This document shows positions 7,752 through 16,920 of a DNA stretch of 64,000 bases, one piece after another (positions within the stretch are counted from its first letter, which is position 1; every line of letters starts with the position of its first letter). Source of the DNA: Peptidiphaga gingivicola (lineage in GTDB: Bacteria; Actinomycetota; Actinomycetes; Actinomycetales; Actinomycetaceae); NCBI RefSeq assembly GCF_001652275.1, contig NZ_LVZK01000001.1:434001-498000 (forward strand). The letters are read 5' to 3'. The notes under the pieces were generated by a model that worked only from the letters and a program-made list of their open reading frames with translations, made no database searches and was not told the DNA's origin. Position numbers and translations under genes: made by a program.

Positions 7752-9101
7752 GTGACCTCACCCGACCGTGGACGGATCCTCGACCGCCAAATTCGTGCAT
7801 ACGCACTGCCTTCGCTCGCCACGCTGCTGGCCGAGCCTCTGCTGCTCGCCTCGGACACCGCGATGGTCGGGCACCTCGGCACGCTCCCGCTTGCGGGGCT
7901 GTCGCTTTCCTCGACGATCATGTCGACGATCGTGGGCCTGTGCATATTCCTCGCGTACGCGACGACGTCGGCCGCCGGAAAGCTCGTGGGAGCGGGCAGG
8001 CGCGGCGAGGCGGCACGGCAGGGAATCGAGGGAATGTGGCTCGCCCTGGGCATCGGCTTGGGGTTGGCCCTCGTCCTCCTCGCCTTCGGAGAGCCGATCT
8101 TGAGGCTCTTCGGCCCGGACGCAGCGACCCTCGCGCAAGCCGAACGCTATCTTCGCGCATCCTCGCCCGGCCTTCCGGGAATGCTCCTCGTTCTCGCCGC
8201 GACGGGCACGCTTCGCGGTTTCGGAGACACGAAGCGGCCGATGTACGCCGCGACGGCCGGCGCTTTGGCGAACATCCCCGTCAACTACGCCCTCATCTAT
8301 CCGCTCGGCTGGGGCGTCGCCGGCGCCGGCGCGGGAACAGCGATCGTCCAGACCGGAATGGGCCTGTGGATGGCCTGGCAGATATCGAGAATCGCCCGCA
8401 AAGAGGGTGCGTCGCTCATGCCCACCCGCGGCGGGATCGTTTCGGCGCTGGGCCAGGCAGGCCCGCTCATCGTCCGGACCCTGTGCCTGCGCGCGGTCAT
8501 GCTGGCCGAGATCGCCGTGGCCACAGATCTGGGAGCCGAGTCTCTCGCGGCAAATCAGATCACGATGACGGTCTGGCACTTCGCCGCCTACGGGCTCGAC
8601 TCTCTGGCGACCGCCGCGCAGATCCTCATCGCCACCGCCATGGGGGCGCCCGAAGGCCGCGCGGACGCCGTGCGCGAAGTCCTCAATCGCTGCCTGCGCT
8701 TCGGCGTCGTCACTGGGGCGGTTCTCGGCGCTGCGCTCGCCGCGGCGAGCTTTGCACTTCCATCGGCGATGGGCGCGGAAGCCGGAGTCGGCCGTTTGGC
8801 GACGCTCTCGCTCATCGTCGCCGCATGCTGCCTGCCCGTCGCCTCCGTCGCCTACATCCTCGACGGCGTCCTCATCGGCGCCCTCGACACACGGAGGCTC
8901 GCCTGGTTCATGCTTGCCTCGCTTGCGATCTTCGCCCCGGTCGCGTGGGCCCTCGGGCGGGCGCACGCCGCGTGGCCCGGAGTGCCGACGTCGCTCCTGT
9001 TCGCCGCCCTGTGGACGGCCTACGCGGGCCTTTTCATGGCGACCCGCGCGGTCACAATGCTGATCCGGGCGCGCAGCGGCAGGCCTTTCGAAAGGCCTTG
9101 A
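7752..9101 (+). CDS. MATE-family efflux transporter (DinF-like)
   Basis: A 449-residue polytopic membrane protein with two six-helix halves, as in Na+- or H+-coupled multidrug/toxin exporters. The N-terminal half has the family pattern AEPLLLASDTAMVGHLG, and GFGDTKRPM lies in the loop after helix 4; this places it nearest the DinF branch. The GTG start at 7752 gives a protein beginning just before helix 1. The substrate is unknown. It is transcribed away from dnaB and shares the DnaA-box intergenic region, so DnaA could influence it. Confidence 0.88.
   Translation: MTSPDRGRILDRQIRAYALPSLATLLAEPLLLASDTAMVGHLGTLPLAGLSLSSTIMSTIVGLCIFLAYATTSAAGKLVGAGRRGEAARQGIEGMWLALGIGLGLALVLLAFGEPILRLFGPDAATLAQAERYLRASSPGLPGMLLVLAATGTLRGFGDTKRPMYAATAGALANIPVNYALIYPLGWGVAGAGAGTAIVQTGMGLWMAWQISRIARKEGASLMPTRGGIVSALGQAGPLIVRTLCLRAVMLAEIAVATDLGAESLAANQITMTVWHFAAYGLDSLATAAQILIATAMGAPEGRADAVREVLNRCLRFGVVTGAVLGAALAAASFALPSAMGAEAGVGRLATLSLIVAACCLPVASVAYILDGVLIGALDTRRLAWFMLASLAIFAPVAWALGRAHAAWPGVPTSLLFAALWTAYAGLFMATRAVTMLIRARSGRPFERP
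9081..9098. terminator. 18-bp perfect palindrome at the end of the MATE gene
   Basis: AGGCCTTTCGAAAGGCCT is self-complementary and covers the last codons of the transporter. RNA from either strand could form a hairpin between two convergent genes. There is no T-tract, so terminator function is uncertain. Confidence 0.35.
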
Positions 9102-9231
9102 CCGACCGGCCCGACGGCGGCCGCATGCGCGCCCACGACCCCCGCAGCCGGACCAAGGGCCGCGGCCGGCCTCGGCCCTCCACGTCCTGAGCGACGGCAC
9201 GCTCAGACTGTCGCGCAAACCGGCTTTCGCC

Positions 9232-10119
9232 TCAGCCCTCCGAGTCCGGGGCGAGAACGCGGATGACCGTCGAATCGTCCATGGCCCCCTGGCCGCGCAC
9301 GTACCCCATGAGGTAAAGCTGCTCGGCCGCCGCCGCCACGGGAACGGCCATGCCCACGTCCTTTGCCGCGGACGTCACGATTCCCATGTCTTTGACGAAG
9401 ATGTCCAAGCGCGAGGCGACGTCGGGGTCGCCTCCCTCGTAGGCCTCGATGGCGCGAGGCCCGCGATGGCCCAGCATGAACGACTCTGCGGCCCCGGACA
9501 TCAGCGCTTCGAGCGCGGTGCGCTGATCGAGCCCAAGCTTGCCCGCGAGCGCGAGGGCCTCGCCCGCGGCCGCGATGTGCACGCCGCACAAGAGCTGGTT
9601 GACCGTCTTGAGCGCCTGGCCTTTGCCCGGCTCGTCGCCGACGAGAACCAGTTTGCCGGCCATCGCTTCGAGAACCTCGCGGGCCTTCTCGAAATCGCGC
9701 GGGAGGGCTCCGCATGCCACGAGGAGGTCTCCTTCGCCTGCGCGAGTCGGCCCGCCGGAGACGGGGGCGTCCACCAGCCCTATCCCGTCCTTTTCCAGCC
9801 GGACGGCGACTGATTCGGCCGCCGCGATTCCCACCGTGGAGGTCAAAATGACGACGGCGCCCTTGGGAAGCGCCGCCACGATTCCCCCTGGGCCGTAGAG
9901 CAGGGCCTCGAGTTGGGCGGCGTTTCGCACGGCGACGAGGGCGACGTCGGCTCCTTCAACCGCCTTCGGCGTGTCGGCCGCGACCTTCAACCCGGCCTTT
10001 TCAGCCAGCTTGCGCCGTTCGTCCGAGACGTCGTAGGCGAGGACGTCGAAGTCGTTTGCGAGCCGCGTCGCCATGGGAAGCCCCATCGCCCCCAGGCCGA
10101 GCACCGCGATTTTGGTCAT
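9232..10119 (-). CDS. NAD-dependent L-threonate/3-hydroxyisobutyrate-type dehydrogenase
   Basis: A 295-residue beta-hydroxyacid dehydrogenase. The Rossmann motif GLGAMGLPMA is at residues 8-17, the substrate motif APVSGG near 120, and the catalytic Lys region GQALKTVNQLL near 165-175. A good SD (GGAGAGAAC) precedes the ATG at 10119. It lies 125 bp downstream of a four-carbon sugar-acid kinase on the same strand, so oxidation of a threonate/erythronate-type acid at C2 (LtnD role) is likely. The aldolase (OtnC) and isomerase (OtnI) expected for the complete pathway are not in the window. Confidence 0.85.
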   Translation of the reverse strand: MTKIAVLGLGAMGLPMATRLANDFDVLAYDVSDERRKLAEKAGLKVAADTPKAVEGADVALVAVRNAAQLEALLYGPGGIVAALPKGAVVILTSTVGIAAAESVAVRLEKDGIGLVDAPVSGGPTRAGEGDLLVACGALPRDFEKAREVLEAMAGKLVLVGDEPGKGQALKTVNQLLCGVHIAAAGEALALAGKLGLDQRTALEALMSGAAESFMLGHRGPRAIEAYEGGDPDVASRLDIFVKDMGIVTSAAKDVGMAVPVAAAAEQLYLMGYVRGQGAMDDSTVIRVLAPDSEG

Positions 10120-10244
10120 GTTCTCTCCTTTCGCATCCGCCGTTCGGGCGGATCCGCCGCATACTTGCGTCCTGTTCGATTTGTTGCGCGGGCCCGCCGG
10201 CCCGCTGCGCGAGTCGTGCTCGCAGCAAGGGCTTTGCCTGCCTG

Positions 10245-11723
10245 CTAAGCGAGCTCGTCGGCCGGCTGCGCGAGTTGGCCCTCCCGCCAAGCGAGTTTGT
10301 CGACGACGTCGGCTAGCGAGGATGCCGTGCCGACGTTGCCTGCGAAGACGATGTACGGGATTCCCGCGGCCGGGCCGTCCTGACCGGACCACAGCGAGAC
10401 GATTCCCGGGAGCATCGGGCCCACGACCGTCGCGCGCCGAATGCCGAGGCCCTTGGACGCGACGTCGGAAGACGTGATGCCGCCCTTGGCGACGACGAAG
10501 CGGGGCGTCGCCCGCGCGAGGACGCCCTTGACCGTCTCGACGACCGCCGCCGAGACCTTCCGCGAAATCGCGAGCGAATCGTCCGCGTCTGCGCCAGTGA
10601 CGAGGGTCCGCGAGGTGCGCACTGCCACGTCGCCCTTTTTCAGGCCGGCCGCCGCGGCGTCGATCAGCTCGGCAAGGTGCGGGCCGCGGGAGGAGGGATT
10701 GACGGCCTTCGCCACGTCGATCTCCAACTCGAGGGGGCGGCGGCGCGCCCTCAGCTCGGCCAGCTGGCGGGTGGTGAGGTCCACGTGCGAGCCGACGACG
10801 ACGAGGCCGCCGACGGCGACCTCCCGGCCGGCCCGCGAGGCCTCGATCTCCTCGGGCGTGAGAGGGGCGTGAACCGCCTGCCCGACCCTCGCGCGGACGA
10901 AGGGCGGCCCCACCCTGTAAATGAAGCGCGAGCCGGCCCGCTCCGCTCGGATGAGCGCCAGGGCGAGCTGGCGCAGGTCTTCCTCCTCGACGGCGTCCAC
11001 GACGATCGGCCGGGCGTCGCATGCCGAGGTCAGCAGAGCGACCGCGCCGTCAAGGTCGGTGCGCAGGGTCTCAATGTCGAGCACAAGCACATCGGAGGCG
11101 GGCACGGCCCCGCCCGTTTTCTCCTCGACCCATTCGGCCAGGTTCGACGCCGCGTATCCGAAGGTCGCGTCGCGCGCGAACTCGGTCTCGCCCACGGGCA
11201 GGTAGCCTTCCCGCGGATCTCCGGCGTAGTGCGTGCCGTGGACGGTGATCCGCCCGGCGTCGCCGAAGGCGGGAACCACAACTATGCCGTCTGCGCGGGC
11301 GCCCGTCGCGGATCTCAGGCATTCGGCGATCGTGTTCGGCTCCAGCGGGAAATGTCCGCGCAAAGTCGAGTCTGAACGGGAGACGAAGGCGACGTCGGCG
11401 CCGCCCGCCTCAGCAGCTTCGAGAGCCGCGGCCACGGCCTCCCGATTGACGCGTTCGGCGTCCTCGGGGGCGAGCGAGCGCGAATTGACCATGACGTACA
11501 CGGCCGGGGCGCCCGTTTCGAAGGCCCAGGCGAAATCGCCGACCTCCCAAGACGTCAAAACGGGAAGGCCCGCCACCGACTGGGTCCCGGTGGGGTCGTC
11601 GTCGAGGACCACGTACACGGGCCGCATTCCGCTCGCTTCTTGAGCCCGGACGACGTCACCCGCCGAAACCGGGGGAACGGGCGGGAGGCTGCCGAGCAGC
11701 AGATCGCGTGATACGCGGGGCAT
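10245..11723 (-). CDS. Four-carbon acid sugar kinase (OtnK/DtnK family, formerly DUF1537)
   Basis: A 492-residue kinase. The N-terminal domain has LDDDPTGTQS (acid-sugar binding) and SRSDSTLRGHFP. The C-terminal nucleotide-binding domain has VAKGGITSSDVA and a terminal GNVGTASSL region. These motifs define the family that phosphorylates 3-oxo-tetronates or D-threonate. AAGGAG precedes the ATG at 11723, which I prefer to an in-frame upstream ATG. It probably forms an operon with the downstream dehydrogenase: oxidation to 2-oxo-tetronate, isomerisation elsewhere, then phosphorylation. Confidence 0.9.
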   Translation of the reverse strand: MPRVSRDLLLGSLPPVPPVSAGDVVRAQEASGMRPVYVVLDDDPTGTQSVAGLPVLTSWEVGDFAWAFETGAPAVYVMVNSRSLAPEDAERVNREAVAAALEAAEAGGADVAFVSRSDSTLRGHFPLEPNTIAECLRSATGARADGIVVVPAFGDAGRITVHGTHYAGDPREGYLPVGETEFARDATFGYAASNLAEWVEEKTGGAVPASDVLVLDIETLRTDLDGAVALLTSACDARPIVVDAVEEEDLRQLALALIRAERAGSRFIYRVGPPFVRARVGQAVHAPLTPEEIEASRAGREVAVGGLVVVGSHVDLTTRQLAELRARRRPLELEIDVAKAVNPSSRGPHLAELIDAAAAGLKKGDVAVRTSRTLVTGADADDSLAISRKVSAAVVETVKGVLARATPRFVVAKGGITSSDVASKGLGIRRATVVGPMLPGIVSLWSGQDGPAAGIPYIVFAGNVGTASSLADVVDKLAWREGQLAQPADELA

Positions 11724-12277
11724 CGTCACTCCTTCGTGTCGCATCGCCCTCCTGCGAGGGCTTCAGGTTAGCTTATCCCCCAATCGAGGCGGGCCGCAAA
11801 ACACTTCGGCTTCATCCCGCGCCTTTGGACGCTCTGGGATCGGCTCAAACGGGGGCGCCCGGCCGCCATTTTCATGGTTTCAACTCGGTACCACAGTTAC
11901 GATATCAGCTCTCCTCAGCAAGAAATCTGAGACTCACACTCGTTTCGATCGCCTTTGCGTCTATCGGAGCATTCCGGGATTGGACGCTTTGGGGACAAAT
12001 TTACCATAGCTTTTTAGCCCGACATTTTGTGGCTTGTCAGCAGCCGGACCACAAGGGTAACTTGTAAAGACATAGTCAAACGGAGTCGGCGACGTCGGAT
12101 CCGGACTTGCTTTTTCACAACACGGGTTGGCCTCGGCCGGTTCCAGCGACCCACGCCGACGTCGATCGCCCTCGAATAGACAGGCGTTCACGCAACGCCA
12201 GAGCTATGCAAACAGTTTCATTGTACGCACACGCGCCCGAGCGGCACCCGCCGCTCTCGGGGTGAAAGTAGGTTATT
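11724..12277. other. Divergent intergenic region, no gene seen
   Basis: This 554-bp gap separates the divergent tetronate kinase and secreted protease genes. The middle (about 11880-12090) is visibly less GC-rich than its flanks. I found no RNA gene, clear -35/-10 pair or long repeat. It presumably holds the promoters of both genes. Confidence 0.5.
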
Positions 12278-13420
12278 TTGAGTAAACGACGCATACTCAC
12301 ACGCACCGCGGCCGCAGTTGCGTTCGTCATGACGATTCCCGTTGCGGCCTCGCACGCCGACAACGGCTCGAAAGGCGATTCCGCTGCGGACTCGTCGGCG
12401 GAGTCCAGCACCGTCAGCGTGACGGCCCCCATCGCCAAGGCCGACGGAACGAAGGTTGTGACCGCCCACACGGCATCGCTTCAGGTTCGCAAGTCGACCC
12501 TCGCGAAGAGCAACACTCCAGCCAAGAGCATAAAGCAGCAACGATCCCAAGCCTACAAAACCGTTGAGGAGTATTGGACCCCCGAGCGAATGGCCAAGGC
12601 CAAGCCTGCGCCCGTTCTGGGCTCCGATTCCGCCAAGGCATCGGCCGAGAAGAACGTCGCCAAAGCCGAGCAGGCCCTCAAGAAAAGCGACAAGCTCGCC
12701 AATGACAAGCTTTCACGCGCCAACGGCAGAATCTTCTTTCGCGCAGACAACGGCGCTGACTACGCATGCACCGGTTCGGCGGTCAGCAGCCCGACGAAGA
12801 GAATCGTCGTCACTGCCGGGCACTGCGTCCACGGCGGCAAAGGCCGCAAGTGGCACACGAACTGGGTGTTCGTTCCCAGCTACGACAACAAGAACAGACC
12901 GTACGGCACCTTCCACGCCCAGTACATGCACACTCTTCGCGATTGGGCGAACAACGGAGACGACCAGACCAACACGGCTAACAAGTTCAAGGGGTACGCC
13001 TCCGACGTCGCTTTTGTGACAGTGAAGGACAATGAACAGGGCAGGCACCTCACGGACGTCGTCGGCGGGCACAAACTCGTGACTGGCGAAACCTCGAAGT
13101 TCAATGCCACCGTGTTCGGCTACCCCAGCAACTTGAACAACGGCGAAAGCCTGCAAATCTGCAATGGGAACACTTTCGCGTTGCGACACGGCGACAAGCT
13201 GAACGTCAACGGCATCAAAGACTGCAACTTCGGCCCCGGGTCCTCCGGCGGCCCGTGGCTGCAGAACTACAACGGCGTGACTGGAACCGGCGAGGTTCGC
13301 TCGGTCACCTCGTTCGTGGAGACCGAGGCGTCGGATCCGACGAAGTACATTGACAACGGCGGCCCGCACTTCGACAAGCGCGTCAAGGGCCTGTTCGACC
13401 TTGCCAACAACGACAAGTGA
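12278..13420 (+). CDS. Secreted trypsin-like serine protease (V8/glutamyl endopeptidase type)
   Basis: A 380-residue exported protease. It has a twin-Lys/Arg n-region and a hydrophobic core ending around ASHA (residue ~27), then a Ser-rich propeptide of about 120 residues. The chymotrypsin-fold domain has the triad: His in TAGHCVH, Asp in YASDVAFV and Ser in GPGSSGGPW. Two cysteine pairs are possible. The start is a TTG at 12278, preceded by a weak purine-rich SD; no better in-frame start keeps the signal peptide intact. A lipoprotein gene follows after 9 bases, suggesting an operon and perhaps a regulator or inhibitor of the protease. Confidence 0.85.
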   Translation: MSKRRILTRTAAAVAFVMTIPVAASHADNGSKGDSAADSSAESSTVSVTAPIAKADGTKVVTAHTASLQVRKSTLAKSNTPAKSIKQQRSQAYKTVEEYWTPERMAKAKPAPVLGSDSAKASAEKNVAKAEQALKKSDKLANDKLSRANGRIFFRADNGADYACTGSAVSSPTKRIVVTAGHCVHGGKGRKWHTNWVFVPSYDNKNRPYGTFHAQYMHTLRDWANNGDDQTNTANKFKGYASDVAFVTVKDNEQGRHLTDVVGGHKLVTGETSKFNATVFGYPSNLNNGESLQICNGNTFALRHGDKLNVNGIKDCNFGPGSSGGPWLQNYNGVTGTGEVRSVTSFVETEASDPTKYIDNGGPHFDKRVKGLFDLANNDK

Positions 13421-13429
13421 CATGCACCC

Positions 13430-14020
13430 ATGACAGGCGCAGTTCACCGGCTTCGTAAATGGGCGATTCTGCCGATCATCGCATTGCTTGCGGCATCGGG
13501 ATGTTCGAAGGACCCTTCCTCAGGCCCATCGGCCACGACGGGCCAGCCGTCCTCAACGGACCCGAGTTCGCCTCGGCCTTCCGGTTCGGCTCCCAGCGAG
13601 CCGGGTTCCGAAGGAACAGGAGGCGAAGGCCGGTCTGCCGACGCGTCGGGCTCCAGTTCGAGCTCGTCCGCGGATGGCTCTGAGTCGCCTGCGAACGGCT
13701 CAGAGCCATCCGCAGGCACTGACGACAAGTCTCGCAACGATCTGGCGGGCGAGCAGATCGCCCCGTGGTCAAGGTTCGAGCAGATCGCCCCCAACCGGTT
13801 GAGGTTCTACTTCGACTCGGGCACGGAAAGATGCTACGGGACTCGCGTCGCCGTCAAAGAAACAGACACAAGCGTGGAGGTCGCCACCATCGTCGGCAGG
13901 CTTCCCAACGCCCCGGGGGAATGCACTTTGGAGTTGCGCAAGGCCTCGGTGACGGTCAAGACCGACAAACCCATCGGCGAACGCAAAGTCAGCCACCTCG
14001 AGGGCATTCAACTCCATTGA
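13430..14020 (+). CDS. Lipoprotein downstream of the serine protease
   Basis: A 196-residue protein with signal sequence and lipobox LAASGC (Cys25). Residues about 26-105 are a Ser/Pro/Gly/Glu linker, and a small domain of about 90 residues with two cysteines follows. No family was recognised. The 9-bp spacing after the protease stop implies co-transcription. The layout (lipid anchor, disordered spacer, small domain) resembles the lipoprotein following the calpain-like gene, so an inhibitor or tethering partner is possible but unproven. Confidence 0.75.
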   Translation: MTGAVHRLRKWAILPIIALLAASGCSKDPSSGPSATTGQPSSTDPSSPRPSGSAPSEPGSEGTGGEGRSADASGSSSSSSADGSESPANGSEPSAGTDDKSRNDLAGEQIAPWSRFEQIAPNRLRFYFDSGTERCYGTRVAVKETDTSVEVATIVGRLPNAPGECTLELRKASVTVKTDKPIGERKVSHLEGIQLH

Positions 14021-14081
14021 TCGACCGGGGCGGCGCCAAACGCGGAGCACGCCGAGAGCATTCGTTGGGACGCCGCCCCGC

Positions 14082-14172
14082 CAGACTTCCTCGCCGAGGA
14101 GGAACTCGGGCACAGTGCCACAGGATCTACGGCGTGCTCGCAGCAGACTTCCTCGCCGAAGAGGAATTCGGG
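14082..14172. repeat. 29-bp direct repeat pair in the 14021-14628 gap
   Basis: A 29-mer at 14082-14110 recurs at 14144-14172 with two mismatches, 62 bp apart. Each copy contains a small internal inverted repeat (CCTCGCCGAGGAGG-like). Nothing else in this 608-bp gap between convergent genes looks functional; it ends with a weak parS-like sequence at 14439-14452. Confidence 0.65.
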
Positions 14173-14628
14173 TCGGGTCACGCGGCGCCCCGAAGGCACA
14201 ATGCCCGTCGGCCTGACGGCACAATGGCCCGCTGGCCCGACGTCGAGCGGCCCAATCAGAAGGCATCTGGAAAGATTTCAGCCAGTCTCGGCGTTGAGTT
14301 CTGAGCGCACCGGCGCCTTGGCGGCGATTTCGGGGATAATCGCAGGCAATCGCCCACGGCTTCGCTTTTGAAAATTGCATTAATCGCATACAACACGACG
14401 CTACACGGGATCCGTTCTGTTCACGGGGGAAAGCGGTTGTTTCACAAGAAACGCCAAAGGCTTGCGAACGGCTGAAAACGAGCCTTGTGCGTCCGGGGAT
14501 TCGATGAGGCAGGCGCCGGGCGGTGCAGTTCATCGAATCGCCCGGCGCGGCCTGTTGCAGGGAACAGTTACATCTTTCAGGGCGGCGCTTCGGGGCCTTC
14601 GGCGTTCGCCGTCGCGACAAGCATCCGT

Positions 14629-16920
14629 TTACTCGAAACGCACGCTCCCTTCGCCTGTGACCCTGAACGCCGCCTTCACCGTCGCGGCCGTCGAGCAGGC
14701 CGCCAACGCGAGGCAGAGGGCAAGAACCGCATAGAATCCGAGGGAGGGCAATCCCACGGTTCGCCTCCCCTCCGATGCGGCGAAGACGACCGCCCAGGCG
14801 GTGAAGGCGCCGGCCGCGAGGCACGCGAGGAAGACTCCGGCCACTGGGACGACCGCCTCGATCGAGACGACCTTTCGCAAAACCGCTCGGGGCATCCCGG
14901 TCAGGCGCATGAGGCCGAAGGCCCGCCGCCGCTGGATGACGGAGGAGATCGCAGAAACCGTGAGGGAGACGGCCGAGAGCAAGGCGGCAATCACAATTCC
15001 AACGTAGGCGATTGCAGCGAACTGGTTTTCAGGCGCCAGGGCGCCCTCAGCGGCAAGGTCGGCCCTGCTTGCCGGAGACGCGCTCAATGGGATTCCGCTG
15101 GCCATTGCGCGCGTGCGCACGCGTTCGATCGTCGCCGGCCTGCCGTCGGTGCGGACCAGAATCGCGCGGACGTCCGAATGGGTTTGCACGTCACCCGGCG
15201 CTTCTTCGACGTCGAGCGGATCGTCGAGAAACACGGCGCCGATGTTCAACGCGACATACTCGGACCTTTGCGGGCCCGCCACGCCCAAGGCACGGGCCTG
15301 CGCCGACGGGAGAATCATCTTCTGATCGGCGGCCGTCGAGCGATCGTCCAAAGCGCCGACCTTGCCTGCCCCGCCGAGTCGCCCGACGGCCACGGCCCGC
15401 ACACCCGGCGCGTTCACAAGATCTTCGCGCAGCGTCTCGACTGCTCGATCCTCGGTTTTCCCGGCGAATACTGCGACGACCGACATCGGGAGGCGATCGG
15501 GGCCGTCGGGAGCGGTTCGCACCCCGGCGGCCGCGGTGACGCCGACGGCGAAGACGGTCACCGTGTAAGCTGCCACCGCCATTCCCGAGACAGTGCGGAA
15601 AGAGGCTTTGGGGAAACGGGCGATTCTGTTGAAGGCAATGACCGTCGAGGCGTTGCCCGCCCGGCGCATTCCAACGCGGGCCAGCTGCCGCGTGACGAAG
15701 GGACCCGCCACGATCAGGCCGAGGGCGGTGAGAAGGAAGCCAATGACGAGAAGTGGCGTGGAAGGGCGCGCCCCGCCGCGGGCCGAGGCGGCGACGCAGC
15801 CCAGGCACCCGAGGCCGAAGGCGAGAGGGAAAAGAGCAGCCGCCCGAGGCGGGCGTTCGGCACGCTCGCGAGATTGACCGAGCGGACCGACGTCGGCGCG
15901 AAGCGTGCGCCGCCACGCGACGGCGGCGGCGAGCATGACCGTCACGACCGCGATTCCAGCGATCCAACCTGGAGAAACAAGAAGGTCGTCGTTGTAAAAG
16001 CGGCCCGCCCCGACCTTTATCCGGGCGGCCAAAGGGATGGCGGCGAAATACAGGGCGATTCCCGCCAACGCGCCGACTCCCGCAACCGCGCCGGTTTCCC
16101 AAGCGGCCACAGCCGCAACCCTCCGCGGGGTCGCCCCTATGAGGCGCAACGCGGCGAAGCGTTCGGCTCGCTGGGACGCGCCTAGGTCCGTGACGATGGC
16201 GATGAGGAGCAGCACCGGGATGAGCGTGGCGACTGCCCCTATGAGCGCTATCGCCTTGTACGGGCGGCCGGCGTAATCGACCCCGGCGAAGTCCTCGACG
16301 ATCTTCGCGTCCAGTCCCGAAGCGGCGAGCTTCGGAACGGTCGTTCCGACGACGGCCATGATCGCCTCCGGGCTTTCAAGCCCTTCTTTCGAAATCGTCC
16401 CGATTACTCGTCCGTAGCGTCCGCCGAGCTCGTCGGGCGAAGCGTCGATCATCTGCTTCAGGCGCGGGGAAACCACGGCCTGCCCAGGTCCGGGAAGCGC
16501 GCTCACTCCGGGAACCGCGAGCCCCGACTCGGCGACGCCCGCAACATACAGAATCGAATAGTGGCTTCCTCGCCAATGGTCGCTCATGACCGCGGCGGCC
16601 GCCCGCCCCGGGCCGAGCGCGCTGTCGTCCTCCAGCTCGACGTTCGACTTGACGACCGAACCCGTCGCAGCCCTTTCGCTGCGCGGCCCGAATCCGCTGT
16701 ACGCCCCCACAAGCATGAGTAAAAGCGCGACGCCCACCGCGATTCCGGCGGCGATTCCAAGCAACCGGCGTCGGCCCGGACGATTGCCTGCGGCGACAAG
16801 CCGGGCAAGTGCGACGTCGCCCCTCTTTTTCGCCGCCTTCTTCGCGGGCCAGGCCATGTCCTTTGGATTCTCGGCCTTCGCTCGGGGCATCCGATGCGTG
16901 CGGCCCTCGCTATCCGACAT
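14629..16920 (-). CDS. ABC transporter permease, FtsX/MacB-like
   Basis: A 763-residue permease from the ATG at 16920. It has one N-terminal membrane helix (about 45-65), a large extracellular domain, three helices near 235-360 with an FtsX core, a second extracellular domain and C-terminal FtsX helices (RRRAFGLMRLTGMPR precedes the last set). Two FtsX modules and large outer domains are typical of exporters acting on cell-envelope substrates or peptide antibiotics. The start overlaps the upstream ATPase stop by 11 nt, so the two are co-translated. The substrate is not evident. Confidence 0.85.
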   Translation of the reverse strand: MSDSEGRTHRMPRAKAENPKDMAWPAKKAAKKRGDVALARLVAAGNRPGRRRLLGIAAGIAVGVALLLMLVGAYSGFGPRSERAATGSVVKSNVELEDDSALGPGRAAAAVMSDHWRGSHYSILYVAGVAESGLAVPGVSALPGPGQAVVSPRLKQMIDASPDELGGRYGRVIGTISKEGLESPEAIMAVVGTTVPKLAASGLDAKIVEDFAGVDYAGRPYKAIALIGAVATLIPVLLLIAIVTDLGASQRAERFAALRLIGATPRRVAAVAAWETGAVAGVGALAGIALYFAAIPLAARIKVGAGRFYNDDLLVSPGWIAGIAVVTVMLAAAVAWRRTLRADVGPLGQSRERAERPPRAAALFPLAFGLGCLGCVAASARGGARPSTPLLVIGFLLTALGLIVAGPFVTRQLARVGMRRAGNASTVIAFNRIARFPKASFRTVSGMAVAAYTVTVFAVGVTAAAGVRTAPDGPDRLPMSVVAVFAGKTEDRAVETLREDLVNAPGVRAVAVGRLGGAGKVGALDDRSTAADQKMILPSAQARALGVAGPQRSEYVALNIGAVFLDDPLDVEEAPGDVQTHSDVRAILVRTDGRPATIERVRTRAMASGIPLSASPASRADLAAEGALAPENQFAAIAYVGIVIAALLSAVSLTVSAISSVIQRRRAFGLMRLTGMPRAVLRKVVSIEAVVPVAGVFLACLAAGAFTAWAVVFAASEGRRTVGLPSLGFYAVLALCLALAACSTAATVKAAFRVTGEGSVRFE

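Noticed and set aside
10120-11022. Long N-terminal extension of the dehydrogenase frame
   Set aside because: Runs antisense-free but through the kinase gene in another frame; a strong SD and Rossmann start fix the gene at 10119.
14439-14452. parS-like GTTTCACAAGAAAC
   Set aside because: Two central mismatches destroy the CACGTG core. Isolated and far from parAB.
14485-16185. 566-codon plus-strand open frame
   Set aside because: Shadow of the FtsX-type permease on the opposite strand; Arg/Asp/Gly-rich with no domain.
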